The notes: generated by a model from the sequence alone, not told the origin. Shown: positions 21,003 to 31,671, counted from the stretch's first letter. The stretch: DNA of 64,000 nt from Geomonas agri (GCF_020179605.1 NZ_JAINZO010000002.1:248001-312000); one strand, 5' to 3'. Translations and numbers: made by a program.

Positions 21003-22268
21003 CTACGGCGCGTCAACATCCGGGACGCGGACGATATCCGCGCCGAGGCCGGCGAGCTTCTTCTCGATATTCTCGTAACCGCGGTCCAGGTGATAGATCC
21101 TTGAGATCTCGCTGGTGTTGTCGGCGGCGAGGGCGGCGAGGATCAGGGAGGCGGAGGCCCTGAGGTCGGTGGCCATGACCGGCGCGCCGGAGAGCTTCTT
21201 GACGCCCTTCACGGTGGCGCTGTTCCCCTCGCAGATGATGTCCGCGCCGAAACGCAGCAGCTCCGAGACGTGCATGAAGCGGTTCTCGAAGATGTTCTCG
21301 GAGATCACGCTGGCACCTTCCGCGATGCACATGAGGGCCATGAACTGGGCCTGCATGTCGGTCGGGAAGCCCGGGTAGGGACGGGTCTTGATGTTGACGT
21401 TGCGGATTTTCTTGGGCCCCTTGACGCGGACCACGTTGTCCTTGTTGATGATCTCCACGCCGGCGTCCTGCAGCTTGAAGGTCAGCGCGTCCAGGTGCTC
21501 CAGGCGCATGTTCTTGATCTTGACGTCGCCGCCGGTGATGGCGGAGGCGATCATGAAGGTCCCGGCCTCGATGCGGTCCGGCATCACGGCGTGCTCGGCT
21601 GCCGTCAACTGCTCTACCCCCTTGATGCGGATAGTGTCGGTGCCGGCGCCCTCGATGTTGGCGCCCATCTTGGTAAGGATGTCGGCAAGGTCGACGATCT
21701 CCGGCTCGCGGGCCGCGTTTTCGAGGATGGTCTCACCCTGCGCGGTGGCTGCCGCCATGAGGAGCTGTTCGGTGCCGCCGACGGTGGAGATGTCGAAGTT
21801 GATGCGGGCGCCTTTCAGTTTCTTGGCTTTCGCCTCGACATAGCCGTGCTCCAGGGTGATCTCGGCGCCCAGCGCGGCAAGGCCTTTGAGGTGCAGGTTG
21901 ATGGGACGTGCGCCGATGGCGCAGCCGCCGGGGAGCGATACGCGGGCCTGGCCGAAGCGGGCCAAAAGCGGGCCGAGAACCAGGACCGACGCGCGCATGG
22001 TGCGCACCAGGTCGTAAGTCGCTTCCCAGCTGTTCAGGTCGGTGGTGTCGATCTTGACCACGTTGCCGCGGCCGTCGACCCTGGCGCCCAGTTTTTCCAG
22101 CACCTTGATGGTGGTGTTGATGTCCCTCAGGAAGGGAACGTTACTGATGGTGTGGCACCCGGGTGCCAGAATGGTCGAGATGAATATGGGGAGGGCGGCG
22201 TTCTTCGACCCGCTGACGGTCACTTCTCCGGAGAGTTTGTTGCCACCTTTGATTACCAGTTTTTCCAC
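21003..22268 (-). CDS. murA: UDP-N-acetylglucosamine 1-carboxyvinyltransferase MurA
   Basis: 421 residues. Substrate-binding lysine in [11 protein letters not shown] (about residue 22) and the active-site loop [16 protein letters not shown] with the Cys that fosfomycin alkylates. It transfers enolpyruvate from PEP to UDP-GlcNAc, the committed step of peptidoglycan synthesis. It follows prmC by 56 bases in the same direction and precedes hisG. Confidence 0.97.
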   Translation of the reverse strand: MEKLVIKGGNKLSGEVTVSGSKNAALPIFISTILAPGCHTISNVPFLRDINTTIKVLEKLGARVDGRGNVVKIDTTDLNSWEATYDLVRTMRASVLVLGPLLARFGQARVSLPGGCAIGARPINLHLKGLAALGAEITLEHGYVEAKAKKLKGARINFDISTVGGTEQLLMAAATAQGETILENAAREPEIVDLADILTKMGANIEGAGTDTIRIKGVEQLTAAEHAVMPDRIEAGTFMIASAITGGDVKIKNMRLEHLDALTFKLQDAGVEIINKDNVVRVKGPKKIRNVNIKTRPYPGFPTDMQAQFMALMCIAEGASVISENIFENRFMHVSELLRFGADIICEGNSATVKGVKKLSGAPVMATDLRASASLILAALAADNTSEISRIYHLDRGYENIEKKLAGLGADIVRVPDVDAP

Positions 22269-22324
22269 TGTTACCTCTGTGCTCTTTTCTTTTGTTCAAG
22301 GCCCCGAGGGGCGGAAGGAAATGT

Positions 22325-23185
22325 TCAGGCGGTCAGCCTGCCGCCGACCACGCGCTCGATGCCTGCGGGATCGGTTTGGGTGAAGGCTTCTCCGGCGAAA
22401 CCGCCGGCCTTCAAAAGCCCCAGCACCTGGGGTGCCTGTCCGGCTCCGACCTCGAAGATCAGCCAGCCGCCGGGGTTCAGATAGCCGGGCGCGTCGCCCA
22501 CGATCCGCCGGTAGAAGTCGAGACCATCGGCCCCGCCGTCGAGCGCGCCCATCGGTTCGAAGCCGCGCACTTCGGCCTGCAACGTGGCCAGTTCGGAATT
22601 GGGAATATAGGGCGGGTTGGATACTACCATGTCGAAGCGTCGTCCCGCAAACGGTTCGAACAGGGAGCCCTGGAAAAATTGCACGGCGGCCTCGTTACGG
22701 TCGGCGTTACCGCGTGCCACCTCGAGGGCTTCCGCGGAAACGTCCACGGTGCAGACCTCGGCCTGCGGCATGGACTTGGCAAGCGCAATCGCCACGCAAC
22801 CGCTACCGGTGCCGATATCGAGGATGCTGTTCGCGGCAGTAGCCCGGTTAATCGCCTCGGTCACCAGCACCTCGGTATCGTGGCGCGGGATCAGGACCGC
22901 CGGGGTGACTCGGAACTCGAGCCCCATGAATTCCTGGGTACCCAGGATGTACTGCAGCGGCTCGCGCTTGCCGCGCCGCGCCACCATGGTGCGGTAGGCG
23001 GCCAGCTCGGCGTCGGAAAGAGGCTTGTCGAAGTTCAGGTAGAGCCCGACCCGGTCCAGGGAGAGCGCCTCGCACAGCATCCACTCCGCTTCGAGACGCG
23101 GGTTTTCCACGCCTTTCTCGGCAAGGTAGCCTTTGGTCCAATTGAGAACCTTGAGGACATCCCATTTTTCGGGGGTGGTGGTCAT
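22325..23185 (-). CDS. prmC: Release factor glutamine methyltransferase PrmC (HemK)
   Basis: 286 residues. A helical N-terminal domain is followed by a Rossmann methyltransferase with SAM motif ILDIGTGSGCVAIAL and the glutamine-binding NPPY (VVSNPPYIPNSEL). It methylates the Gln of the GGQ motif in class I release factors, and its substrate gene prfA is directly upstream with a 61-base gap, a conserved pairing. Confidence 0.96.
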   Translation of the reverse strand: MTTTPEKWDVLKVLNWTKGYLAEKGVENPRLEAEWMLCEALSLDRVGLYLNFDKPLSDAELAAYRTMVARRGKREPLQYILGTQEFMGLEFRVTPAVLIPRHDTEVLVTEAINRATAANSILDIGTGSGCVAIALAKSMPQAEVCTVDVSAEALEVARGNADRNEAAVQFFQGSLFEPFAGRRFDMVVSNPPYIPNSELATLQAEVRGFEPMGALDGGADGLDFYRRIVGDAPGYLNPGGWLIFEVGAGQAPQVLGLLKAGGFAGEAFTQTDPAGIERVVGGRLTA

Positions 23186-23246
23186 GTCAAAATACCTGGG
23201 CGCTGTGGATGCGATGCCGTGGTGACCACGGCGCCGGGCAGCGGGA

Positions 23247-24326
23247 TTACATACCTTCGCTTTGAGCCTGCAGGGCTTCCATCTGGTAGTGGGCGCGCAG
23301 GGCGTCGGCGATTTCGGCGATGTCGCCGGCCATGATGGAATCGAGGCGATACAGCGTGAGCCCGATGCGGTGATCGGTCATGCGCCCCTGCGGGAAGTTG
23401 TAGGTCCTGATACGCTCGCTGCGGTCGCCGCTGCCCACCTGGCTCTTCCTGTCGGCGGCCATCTTGGCGTTCTGCTCCATCACGATATTGTCCAGGATCC
23501 TGGACTTCAAGACCTTCATCGCTTTCGCGCGGTTCTTGATCTGGCTGCGCTCTTCCTGGCAGGCAACGACAGTGCCGGTCGGGAGGTGGGTGATCCTGAC
23601 CGCGGAGTCGGTGGTGTTGACGTGCTGGCCACCCGCGCCGGAGGAACGATACACGTCGATCTTCAGGTCGGCCGGGTTGATGTCGATGTCGACGTCCTCG
23701 GCCTCGGGCATGACCGCCACGGTGCAGGCGGAGGTATGGATACGACCCTGCGCCTCGGTCTCGGGAACGCGCTGTACGCGATGGGTGCCGGACTCGTACT
23801 TCAGCTTCGCGAAGACGCCGTCGCCCTCGACCAGGGCGATCACCTCTTTGAAGCCGCCGCGCTCGGATTCGGAGGCGGAGATCACCTCAACCTTCCAGCG
23901 GTTCGTCTCGGCGAAGCGGCTGTACATGCGGAACAGGTCGCCCGCGAAGAGGGCGGACTCGTCGCCGCCGGTGCCAGCACGGATCTCGAGCACGACGCTC
24001 TTGTCGTCGTTGGGGTCCTTGGGGAGCAAGAGCAGTTGGATCTCGCTTTCCAGCTGCTCGCGGCGCTCCTCCAGGGTTTCGAGCTCGGCCTGGGCCATCT
24101 CGCGCATCTCCTGGTCCGGCTCCTTCAGGAGCTCCTGGTTGCCTTCGATGTCGGAGAGCACCTTTTTGTACTCGCGGTAGGCCGCGATCAGCTCGGACAG
24201 ACCGGCGTGCTCCTTGGAGAGCTTCCGGAACTCCACCTGGTTCGCGAGCACCTCCGGATCGGAGAGGAGCGATTCCAGCTCGCCGAAACGGGTTTCAAGA
24301 TCTGCTATTTTGTCGAACATGGACAT
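23247..24326 (-). CDS. prfA: Peptide chain release factor 1
   Basis: 359 residues. The stop-codon-reading PxT motif appears as PET in [15 protein letters not shown], typical for RF1, and the peptidyl-tRNA hydrolysis motif is [15 protein letters not shown]. It terminates translation at UAA and UAG. The start at 24326 has TGAGGA 8 bases upstream; a second ATG two codons later is possible. Confidence 0.97.
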   Translation of the reverse strand: MSMFDKIADLETRFGELESLLSDPEVLANQVEFRKLSKEHAGLSELIAAYREYKKVLSDIEGNQELLKEPDQEMREMAQAELETLEERREQLESEIQLLLLPKDPNDDKSVVLEIRAGTGGDESALFAGDLFRMYSRFAETNRWKVEVISASESERGGFKEVIALVEGDGVFAKLKYESGTHRVQRVPETEAQGRIHTSACTVAVMPEAEDVDIDINPADLKIDVYRSSGAGGQHVNTTDSAVRITHLPTGTVVACQEERSQIKNRAKAMKVLKSRILDNIVMEQNAKMAADRKSQVGSGDRSERIRTYNFPQGRMTDHRIGLTLYRLDSIMAGDIAEIADALRAHYQMEALQAQSEGM

Positions 24327-24393
24327 GCGATATTCCTCAACAGGCCAACGGCCTCATTTTAATTAGTCACCCCCCCTTGCGGGAGAAGTTCAT

Positions 24394-25299
24394 TTACACG
24401 ACGAGCCGATCGTCCTTGAAGCCGTCGTTCAGTTCGAGGGCCACCTGCATCGACTTGATGGCGACTTCGATCTGGGAATCGTCGGGCTCGCGGGTGGTCA
24501 GCCGCTGCAGGGCGAGACCCGGGGCGATCACCATTCTCACCAGCGCGTGGTTGTCGTGCTTCGCCGTCCACTTGAGGACCTCGTAGGAAAGCCCGGCGAT
24601 CATCGGCAGCAGGATCACCCTGGACCCGGCCTTGAAGTAGAAGGGCCACAGCTTCGGGATCAGGGAGAACACCACGATGCTCACCAGCATGACGATCAAG
24701 AGGAAGCTGGTGCCGCAACGCGGGTGCAGGCAGCTGTACTTCCTCACGTTGTCGACGGTGAGCTCCTCGCCCGCCTCGAAGGTGAAAATCGACTTGTGCT
24801 CGGCGCCGTGGTACTGGAACACCCGCTGGATGTCCTTCATGCGCGAGATGCCGATGATGTAGATCAGGAACACCGCGACCCGGATCACGCCGTCAACCAG
24901 GTTGAAAACGATGTTGGAGTCGCCGATGATCGGGACGAGCAGCTTGGTCAGGTAGAGCGGCAGGATGAAGAAGAGCAGGATGCCGAAGCCGAAGGCCGCG
25001 GCCATGGTGCCGGCGATGGCCCAGCTGTTGACCTCTTCCTTCTCCTCGTCCTCTGCGAGCGCCTCGTTGGCGGAGAAGTTGAGCGCCTTGATGCCGATGA
25101 TGAGCGACGAGAAGAGCGCCACCGCTCCACGGACGATGGGGAGCTTGGTGATGGGGAAACGCTCGGAAAGCGGGATCACCGTCTCGCTCTTAACCGAGAT
25201 GTCGCCGTCGGGCCTTCTCACCGCGATGGCCATCGAGCGCGGAGCCCGCATCATGACACCTTCCAGAACCGCCTGTCCGCCTATGTTTATCTTTGACAC
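24394..25299 (-). CDS. DUF1385 family membrane protein (YqhQ-like)
   Basis: 301 residues. The N terminus GGQAVLEGVMMRAPRSMAIAVR is diagnostic for DUF1385, followed by four or five hydrophobic segments (about residues 90-115, 130-160, 195-240) and the conserved YHGAEHKSIFTFE with an AEHK motif and SCLHPRCGTSFL. Function is not known; relatives are often annotated as metal-dependent enzymes. It lies upstream of prfA in the same run, which is a common neighbourhood together with rpmE. Confidence 0.93.
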   Translation of the reverse strand: MSKINIGGQAVLEGVMMRAPRSMAIAVRRPDGDISVKSETVIPLSERFPITKLPIVRGAVALFSSLIIGIKALNFSANEALAEDEEKEEVNSWAIAGTMAAAFGFGILLFFILPLYLTKLLVPIIGDSNIVFNLVDGVIRVAVFLIYIIGISRMKDIQRVFQYHGAEHKSIFTFEAGEELTVDNVRKYSCLHPRCGTSFLLIVMLVSIVVFSLIPKLWPFYFKAGSRVILLPMIAGLSYEVLKWTAKHDNHALVRMVIAPGLALQRLTTREPDDSQIEVAIKSMQVALELNDGFKDDRLVV

Positions 25300-25366
25300 G
25301 TATTACCTCGTAAAACCCTTAGCCACGGAGACACTGAGAAAATCTGAGAAACCGGAATGGGTGGGC

Positions 25367-26056
25367 CTACATCTCCCGGAAGAATTCCCTGACATCGGCC
25401 ATCTTGCCGCAGCACATGGCACCTTCGGGGCAGGGGCCGGCAAGACATCCGGGGCCGGCCTTGTCGAAAACGGTGGGCGCCACAGGCTTCACGAGACGGA
25501 GCATCTCGATGGCCATGGCGCGGATCTCCCACTGGGCCCGCTCGCAGCAGCGCACGGCAAAGAAGTGCAGAAGCTCCCGGGCGTTCATGGTGATGATGAT
25601 CTTGGTTTCGGTGGCATTAGGGAGCAGGTAGCGCGCATCCTCGGCCGGAACACCCGCCTCGACCAGGGCGGCATAGGCCGCGTGCAGCGAGGCGACCTGG
25701 GCCTCGAAGAGCTCCAGGTGCTTGGGATTGTCCGCGATGGACTGCGGCGTAACCACCGCGAAGCGCTCCTTGTGCGAAACGTAGCGTTGGGACTGCTGGG
25801 AGAAAGAGGCGACCCGGTGCCGTACCAGCTGGTGGCTGGTGACGCGCGAGATCCCGTCCACACCGAAGGTGAAGGAGGCGTGCTCCAGCACCGACTGGTG
25901 CCCAAGCGACATGATCTTGTCCAGGAATTTTTTGACGTCAGCGCCGGAGAGTTTGTCCTTGAGCGCCTCGATGTCGGCCGACGAATAGCAGAGCCGGGCG
26001 GCCAGGGCGATGGTCAACTCGGGATCGGGGGTGTGCTGCAGAAGGGCAACCTTCAT
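25367..26056 (-). CDS. thyX: FAD-dependent thymidylate synthase ThyX
   Basis: 229 residues. The ThyX signature RHRxxSxxxxSxRY is present as RHRVASFSQQSQRY (about residues 79-92). It methylates dUMP to dTMP using methylene-THF and reduced FAD, and replaces ThyA. The C terminus carries several Cys (CLAGPCPEGAMCCGK), a feature seen in some homologues. It lies between rpmE and the DUF1385 gene. Confidence 0.96.
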   Translation of the reverse strand: MKVALLQHTPDPELTIALAARLCYSSADIEALKDKLSGADVKKFLDKIMSLGHQSVLEHASFTFGVDGISRVTSHQLVRHRVASFSQQSQRYVSHKERFAVVTPQSIADNPKHLELFEAQVASLHAAYAALVEAGVPAEDARYLLPNATETKIIITMNARELLHFFAVRCCERAQWEIRAMAIEMLRLVKPVAPTVFDKAGPGCLAGPCPEGAMCCGKMADVREFFREM

Positions 26057-26110
26057 GAAGATCCTTCACATGCTGCGTTGTTTTGCAATCGGGCCATAGA
26101 AAACGAAACA

Positions 26111-26139
26111 AGGGGATTTCGCCATAGACAAAATCCCCT
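26111..26139 (-). terminator. Terminator after rpmE
   Basis: Minus strand: AGGGGATTT, 11-base loop, AAATCCCCT, followed by TGTTTCGTTTTC. It begins 27 bases after the rpmE stop and would reduce read-through into thyX. Confidence 0.68.
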
Positions 26140-26165
26140 CCGAACGGATTCGCAACCGCGAAAGC

Positions 26166-26369
26166 CTACTTCTCCAGGTTGTATCTCTTGCGGAAGCGCT
26201 CGACACGGCCTGCGGTGTCGATGAGCTTCTGCTTGCCGGTGTAGAACGGGTGGCACTGCGAGCAGATCTCGGTGGAGATCTCCGCTTTGGTGGAACGGGT
26301 CTGGAACTGGTTACCGCACAGGCACTTTACGGTAATTTCTTCGTACTTGGGGTGGATCCCTTCTTTCAT
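26166..26369 (-). CDS. rpmE: 50S ribosomal protein L31, zinc-binding form
   Basis: 67 residues. The zinc-binding Cys residues are all present (VKCLCGN and [14 protein letters not shown]), so this is the C+ version of L31 rather than the zinc-free paralogue. It sits in the central protuberance of the 50S subunit. It follows rho by about 100 bases, a frequent pairing, and is followed by a terminator. GGAGGA lies just before the ATG. Confidence 0.98.
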   Translation of the reverse strand: MKEGIHPKYEEITVKCLCGNQFQTRSTKAEISTEICSQCHPFYTGKQKLIDTAGRVERFRKRYNLEK

Positions 26370-26468
26370 ATCTTCCTCCTGGCGGGGCGCACCCCGTTAT
26401 CTAACTTTGATGTTCTTGCCGGAAAGTAGTCATAAATAGCACCTTCACTGCAAGATTTCAACACTTTT

Positions 26469-27716
<1,248 letters not shown>

Positions 27717-27960
27717 CTGTTCTCCTGATATGGCGCAAATATAGATCTAACGGCAAAATGCCTGACTGGGAATATGGGAATGTCTCACCGATGCGGCATG
27801 GGTAACATGCGAGGCGTGCCTGACGAGCGCTATCGTGTAAAGGATCTGTGAGTAAGTACGCCTTGAATTTATTCTTGAGGTGTCGGTACCGGTTCGGTAT
27901 GAGAAAAAAATTGGGGTATTAAAAGGTGTCTGCAAAAGGTCTTATTGAGGATATTGAGAA
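27717..27960 (-). promoter_or_regulatory. Long rho leader, C-rich and G-poor
   Basis: This gene-free stretch is transcribed from the promoter at 27961-27990. Read in the rho direction it is rich in C and pyrimidine and poor in G (for example ACATTCCCATATTCCCAG), as expected of a rut site used for Rho autoregulation. I see no convincing leader peptide. Confidence 0.5.
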
Positions 27961-27990
27961 TTTATACCCTTCCCCTCGTTACCTTGTCAA
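27961..27990 (-). promoter_or_regulatory. Sigma-70 promoter of rho
   Basis: Minus strand: perfect -35 TTGACA (27990-27985), 18-base spacer, -10 TATAAA (27966-27961). It is the only good promoter between rho and the convergent-side gene at 28074. Confidence 0.82.
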
Positions 27991-28073
27991 CTTTATTTTT
28001 TCCGTCCTTTATAGCCGGGGCGGCGCCCGAACAACTGGAACCTACAGGGATTCCACGGCTGAAGGTGGTCAAA

Positions 28074-28502
28074 TTATTGGCTCTCATTCCGGATAGTTGA
28101 CGCTACAGACCCCGTTTCCGGGCCTTGGTCAACATCTTTTGCAGTATCGGTGCCATACTTGGCACCGCTGCGCCGCTTTCTGCGAGCCTTCTGCCTTTTC
28201 AGCTTTTCCGCAGCCAATTCTTTCTTGGTCATGCCGCCGCCGGCCCCCTCGATCTTCTCCAGCAGCAGCCGCCGCGCCAGGAACCGGTTCAGTGACTGGC
28301 TGCGCGATTCCATGCATTTCACTTCCAGCCCGCTGGGGAGGTGTTTCAGGTAGACGCAGGACGAGCTCTTGTTGACGTGCTGACCGCCGCGGCCTGAGGA
28401 ATGGACAAAGCGCTCCTCCAGGTCCTTCTCCGCGATCCCGAGCTGTTCCATCTTCGCCTTCAGCCAGCGGTTCTTTTCCTCGCTCACCGCAAAATCAGCC
28501 AT
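28074..28502 (-). CDS. Stand-alone GGQ release-factor-like protein (ArfB/RF-H-like)
   Basis: 142 residues from the start at 28502 (GGGAGGGGG upstream); an earlier start at 28589 would add 29 residues with no homology. The catalytic loop SGRGGQHVNKSSSCVYLKH is the peptidyl-tRNA hydrolase module of class I release factors, but the codon-recognition domain is absent. The C terminus is basic (KLKRQKARRKRRSGAKYG), like the ribosome-channel tail of ArfB/ICT1. It probably rescues stalled ribosomes. Distance from ArfB itself is uncertain: the spacing between GGQ and the basic tail differs, and it could be another member of the RF-1-domain family. Confidence 0.85.
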   Translation of the reverse strand: MADFAVSEEKNRWLKAKMEQLGIAEKDLEERFVHSSGRGGQHVNKSSSCVYLKHLPSGLEVKCMESRSQSLNRFLARRLLLEKIEGAGGGMTKKELAAEKLKRQKARRKRRSGAKYGTDTAKDVDQGPETGSVASTIRNESQ

Positions 28503-28745
28503 TGCCCCCTCCCTTCTTCGAGTCCGGCCATGATAGCGTCCGGCAATGGGGAAGTCAAAAGGTGCCGACAAGAGGACGAACGGGAGCACCCGTAATCCCG
28601 AAAGAGATTGCTACTGGCAAATAACTATTTGCCCTGCCAAAGCCCCACCCACACCGCCCGATGGCTAGCGAGGTCCGGGGCCGCCGTAAGGGAGAATAAT
28701 TGTTCGCCCTTGCAGGTCGCGGAACGACAACCTGGGCCTCCTTGG

Positions 28746-28751
28746 TATAAT
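28746..28751 (+). promoter_or_regulatory. Possible -10 element of the metallophosphoesterase gene
   Basis: A perfect TATAAT lies 27 bases before the ATG at 28778 with GGAGG in between. The -35 position (about 17 bases upstream) has only a poor match, so confidence is modest. Confidence 0.4.
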
Positions 28752-28777
28752 CTCCGGCTGATTCCGGAGGTGCGTTT

Positions 28778-29632
28778 ATGACAGCTATCAGCAGGCGCGC
28801 ATTCCTAGCCGGCGGGATCGCCTTTTTTCCCTACCTCTACTACCAGCGGGTTTCGGTGGCGGTGCGGCGCTACCGGGTGCCGGTGCACAACCTACCCCCA
28901 CCTTTCCACGGCTTCACCATCCTGCATATCACCGACCTGCACGACAAGGAATTCGGGGACCACGGTGAGGATCTGCTTGCGATACTGCGTCCATTGCACT
29001 TTGACCTCGTGGCCGTCACGGGAGACCTGGTGCTGCGGACCTCGCCAAGGGTGGAGGCAGCCCTCGAATTGATCAGGGGAATTCGCAGCTTTTCCAAGAG
29101 CCCGATCTTCTCGGTGAGCGGCAATCACGAATGGGGCGCGCAACTGGCACCGCAAGTCAACGCGGAACTGGAACAGGCTGGTGTCAGGGTGCTGACCAAC
29201 GAAGCGGAGCTGCTGCGAGGTGGGGAGGACCGGCTCTGGGTGGCCGGGGTGGACGATCCCGTAACCGGAAGGGCGAACTTGACGCAGGCGCTAAGCCGTA
29301 CTGATACCCGCCAACCGCGCCTGCTGCTGGCCCATTCGCCGCACCCCTTCCCGCAGGCGGTGCAGGACGGTGTGGACCTGATGCTGGTTGGCCACACCCA
29401 CGGGGGACAGATCCGCGTCCCCTTGATCGGCGCCCTCTACGTTCCCTTCATGGGTTACCTGCCAAGGTGGGATTACGGCCTGTACCGACAAGGGAAGAGC
29501 ACCATGATCGTCAACGGCGGTCTGGGGGAGAGTGGGGTCCCGATCCGCATCAACAACCCTCCCGAAGTGGCGCTGGTAACCCTGTACCCTTCGGACCCCA
29601 CCCAGTTCTCAGCAAAGGAGGTAATGGGCTAG
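28778..29632 (+). CDS. Metallophosphoesterase with Tat-like signal (YkuE/YaeI type)
   Basis: 284 residues. The N terminus ISRRAFLAGGIAFF resembles a twin-arginine signal or signal anchor. The calcineurin-like core shows all metal motifs: TDLHD, VTGDLV, GNHEWG, and HTHGGQI near residue 208. The YkuE-like family acts on membrane-associated phosphoesters, in some cases UDP-2,3-diacylglucosamine or similar; the substrate here is unknown. GGAGG precedes the ATG. Its TAG stop overlaps the TAG of the convergent kinase-like gene in a shared CTAG. Confidence 0.9.
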   Translation: MTAISRRAFLAGGIAFFPYLYYQRVSVAVRRYRVPVHNLPPPFHGFTILHITDLHDKEFGDHGEDLLAILRPLHFDLVAVTGDLVLRTSPRVEAALELIRGIRSFSKSPIFSVSGNHEWGAQLAPQVNAELEQAGVRVLTNEAELLRGGEDRLWVAGVDDPVTGRANLTQALSRTDTRQPRLLLAHSPHPFPQAVQDGVDLMLVGHTHGGQIRVPLIGALYVPFMGYLPRWDYGLYRQGKSTMIVNGGLGESGVPIRINNPPEVALVTLYPSDPTQFSAKEVMG

Positions 29633-30327
29633 TCGCGCGTCGTCGGCATGACGACGTCGGCCATAATATCCGCGATCCGCTGCGCCGACAGGCGGGCGTT
29701 GTTGAAGACCAGGTGGTACAGGGTCGGGTCGACGATATCGCGCCCCAGGAAGTCCTTCAGGAAAGCATCGCGCTGGCGCTGCTTCTCCGTGACCATGTCC
29801 TGCGCCTGGTCCGCGGAGATCCCGCAGCGGGTGGCCACAGCCTTCACTTTGAAGCTCATGGGTGCGATGATGCGAAAGTGGTAGCAGTTGCCGGTGTTCT
29901 GGGTGAGGATGGAAGCACCCCTTCCCACCAGGATTACGTTTCCCTCGGTGGCCAGCGCCACGATCTGGCGGCAGAGCAGGCGGTAGTAGTCCTTGTCGCT
30001 TTTCCAGCGCGAGGAGAAACTGGAGAGCATGTCGTCGAGGAAACGGTTCTTGGTGCCCAGGTTGCGCAGGATTCCTTCGGAAAGGTTATGGTCCTTGGCC
30101 ACCGCGTCGAGCAGGGCCCGGTCCATGACCACCCAGGTCTTGCCGCTGCGCTTCTCGAGGATGCCCTGCAGCCTTTCCGCCACCGGGTACCCCTCGCAGC
30201 CGAACTCGCGGGTTATGGTCACCGTCGGGTTGGCCCGCTCCATGCCATGTTCGTGCAGGTTCCTCCGGCCAACCTCCATCAAGCCGTGCAATCGCTGTTC
30301 AATCGACGGGATTAAAATGTTGCCCAT
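29629..30327 (-). CDS. Cytidylate kinase-like family protein
   Basis: 232 residues from the start at 30327 (GGGGAGGG upstream). The pattern ITREFGCEGYPVAERL replaces the usual P-loop region of Cmk and is typical of the Cytidylate_kin2 family; VILVGRGASIL and a Tyr/Arg-rich lid (TEKQRQRDAFLKDFLGRD) follow. Family members are predicted nucleoside-monophosphate kinases, but the substrate has not been fixed by what I can see. It converges on the metallophosphoesterase gene with a four-base overlap. Confidence 0.85.
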   Translation of the reverse strand: MGNILIPSIEQRLHGLMEVGRRNLHEHGMERANPTVTITREFGCEGYPVAERLQGILEKRSGKTWVVMDRALLDAVAKDHNLSEGILRNLGTKNRFLDDMLSSFSSRWKSDKDYYRLLCRQIVALATEGNVILVGRGASILTQNTGNCYHFRIIAPMSFKVKAVATRCGISADQAQDMVTEKQRQRDAFLKDFLGRDIVDPTLYHLVFNNARLSAQRIADIMADVVMPTTRD

Positions 30328-30482
30328 GATGACGCCCTCCCCTGAAGGATTAACTGCCTCACCCCACATCTTTAATTAGGCCCCCGATTCCGGTCGCAGT
30401 CAACAGAAGTGGCGATATTTGTGCTGCCTGGGGTTATCAAAGCGGTGCTGCGTCCCGCCGCTTTTCGGTTATCATTAACGCC

Positions 30483-31352
30483 ATGATGCCACTATGGTTC
30501 CCGCTCACCGTTCTCTCCGCCTTCTTCCTCGCCACCAGCGACGCGACCACCAAGCGCGCGCTGACCGGCAGGAACGAGTACCTGGTCACCTGGTTGCGCA
30601 TCGTCCCCACCCTGCCGCTGTTCCTGGTCGCACTCCCCTTCATTCCGATCCCCAAAATCGGCGACGACTTCTACTTCTGCATCTTCGCGGGACTACCGCT
30701 GGAGGCGGTGGCCATTATCCTCTACACCAAGGCCCTCAAGCTCTCGCCGCTCTCGCTCACCCTGCCCCTGCTCTCGCTCACGCCGCTTTTGCTGCTGGTA
30801 GTGCCGTACCTCCTCCTGGGCGAAAGGATCTCGCCCACCGGAGGCATCGGAATCCTGCTGATCGCCCTGGGCGGCTACCTGCTCAACACGGGCAGGGGCG
30901 AAACCGGGGTGCTCGCGCCGCTGAAAGCACTGGCCAGGGAGAAAGGAGCGCTCTGTATGCTCGCCGTCGCCACCATCTACAGCGTCACTTCCACCCTGGG
31001 CAAGCGCGCCATCGCGGCCTCCTCGCCCCTTTTCTTCGCCGGGGTCTACCTCCCCCTCTTGGTGCTCGTCCTCACGCCGCTCGCCTTGTACAAGTCCCGC
31101 GGTGAACTGGGCCCGGCGCTGCGCAACGGAACCGCCAAGGCCGTCATCCTCCCTGCCATCTGCTACGCCCTCCAGGCACTCACCCACGTCTTTGCCGTCA
31201 ACCTCACTAACGTCGCCTACATGATAGCGGTTAAGCGCCTGAGCCTCCTTTTCGGCGTGCTCTACGGCCACTACCTGTTCAAGGAACGCGGCGGCATCGT
31301 CTCCACTATCATCATGCTCCTGGGAGTCTTCCTCATCGTTGCCGGAGGATGA
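30483..31352 (+). CDS. EamA/DMT-superfamily permease
   Basis: 289 residues with about ten hydrophobic segments arranged as two EamA repeats. The first repeat ends with LGERISPTGGIGILLIALGGYLL, the second with FKERGGIVSTIIMLLGVFLIVAGG, the usual repeat-end signature. It would be an inner-membrane exporter or permease for a small metabolite; the substrate is not indicated. It stands immediately before the glycosylation island and reads into it. Confidence 0.9.
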   Translation: MMPLWFPLTVLSAFFLATSDATTKRALTGRNEYLVTWLRIVPTLPLFLVALPFIPIPKIGDDFYFCIFAGLPLEAVAIILYTKALKLSPLSLTLPLLSLTPLLLLVVPYLLLGERISPTGGIGILLIALGGYLLNTGRGETGVLAPLKALAREKGALCMLAVATIYSVTSTLGKRAIAASSPLFFAGVYLPLLVLVLTPLALYKSRGELGPALRNGTAKAVILPAICYALQALTHVFAVNLTNVAYMIAVKRLSLLFGVLYGHYLFKERGGIVSTIIMLLGVFLIVAGG

Positions 31353-31644
31353 CGGCGCGCCCCTCTTCGGGCCAAGGCGCCGGCATAACCCCGGAGCGCT
31401 CCATGGTCATCGAGCTGTCTCCTTCCACGGACATCACGCGTGCAACATCCTCCCATGCCACCAGTTGCACCACCGCTACTTCCAACTCACCAGCGCCTGC
31501 CACTACAAGGGCTACCCGCATGGCTACGTCATCGAGGTGCACCTGCCGATACTGGAGATGATCCTGGAAAAAGGAGCTGTCGGGTTTCTGACTCACGTCG
31601 CGGGGCGCACTTTTCAAAAAATTGACCACGCAGGGAATCGCTGA
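31339..31644 (+). CDS. Possible small hypothetical protein or gene remnant
   Basis: An open frame of about 100 codons overlaps the end of the permease gene. From about 31440 to 31575 the third codon positions are almost all G or C, as in the real genes here, and the text reads YKGYPHGYVIEVHLPILEM, which suggests genuine coding. No good start with a ribosome-binding site is visible (only a TTG at 31339), so it may be a truncated or degraded gene. I do not recognise it. Confidence 0.3.
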   Translation: MPEDDGAPLFGPRRRHNPGALHGHRAVSFHGHHACNILPCHQLHHRYFQLTSACHYKGYPHGYVIEVHLPILEMILEKGAVGFLTHVAGRTFQKIDHAGNR

Positions 31645-31671
31645 CGCCACGCCGCTATACCGTCGATGCGC

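Noticed and set aside
27747-27935. A 62-codon frame in the rho leader that could be a leader peptide.
   Set aside because: It starts at TTG without a ribosome-binding site and lacks the G/C third-position bias of genes here.
30411-30425. Sigma-54-like GG-N10-GC (TGGCGATATTTGTGCT) before the permease gene.
   Set aside because: The -12 element is GTGCT rather than TTGCT and the -24 element lacks the CACG part; the match is too weak.
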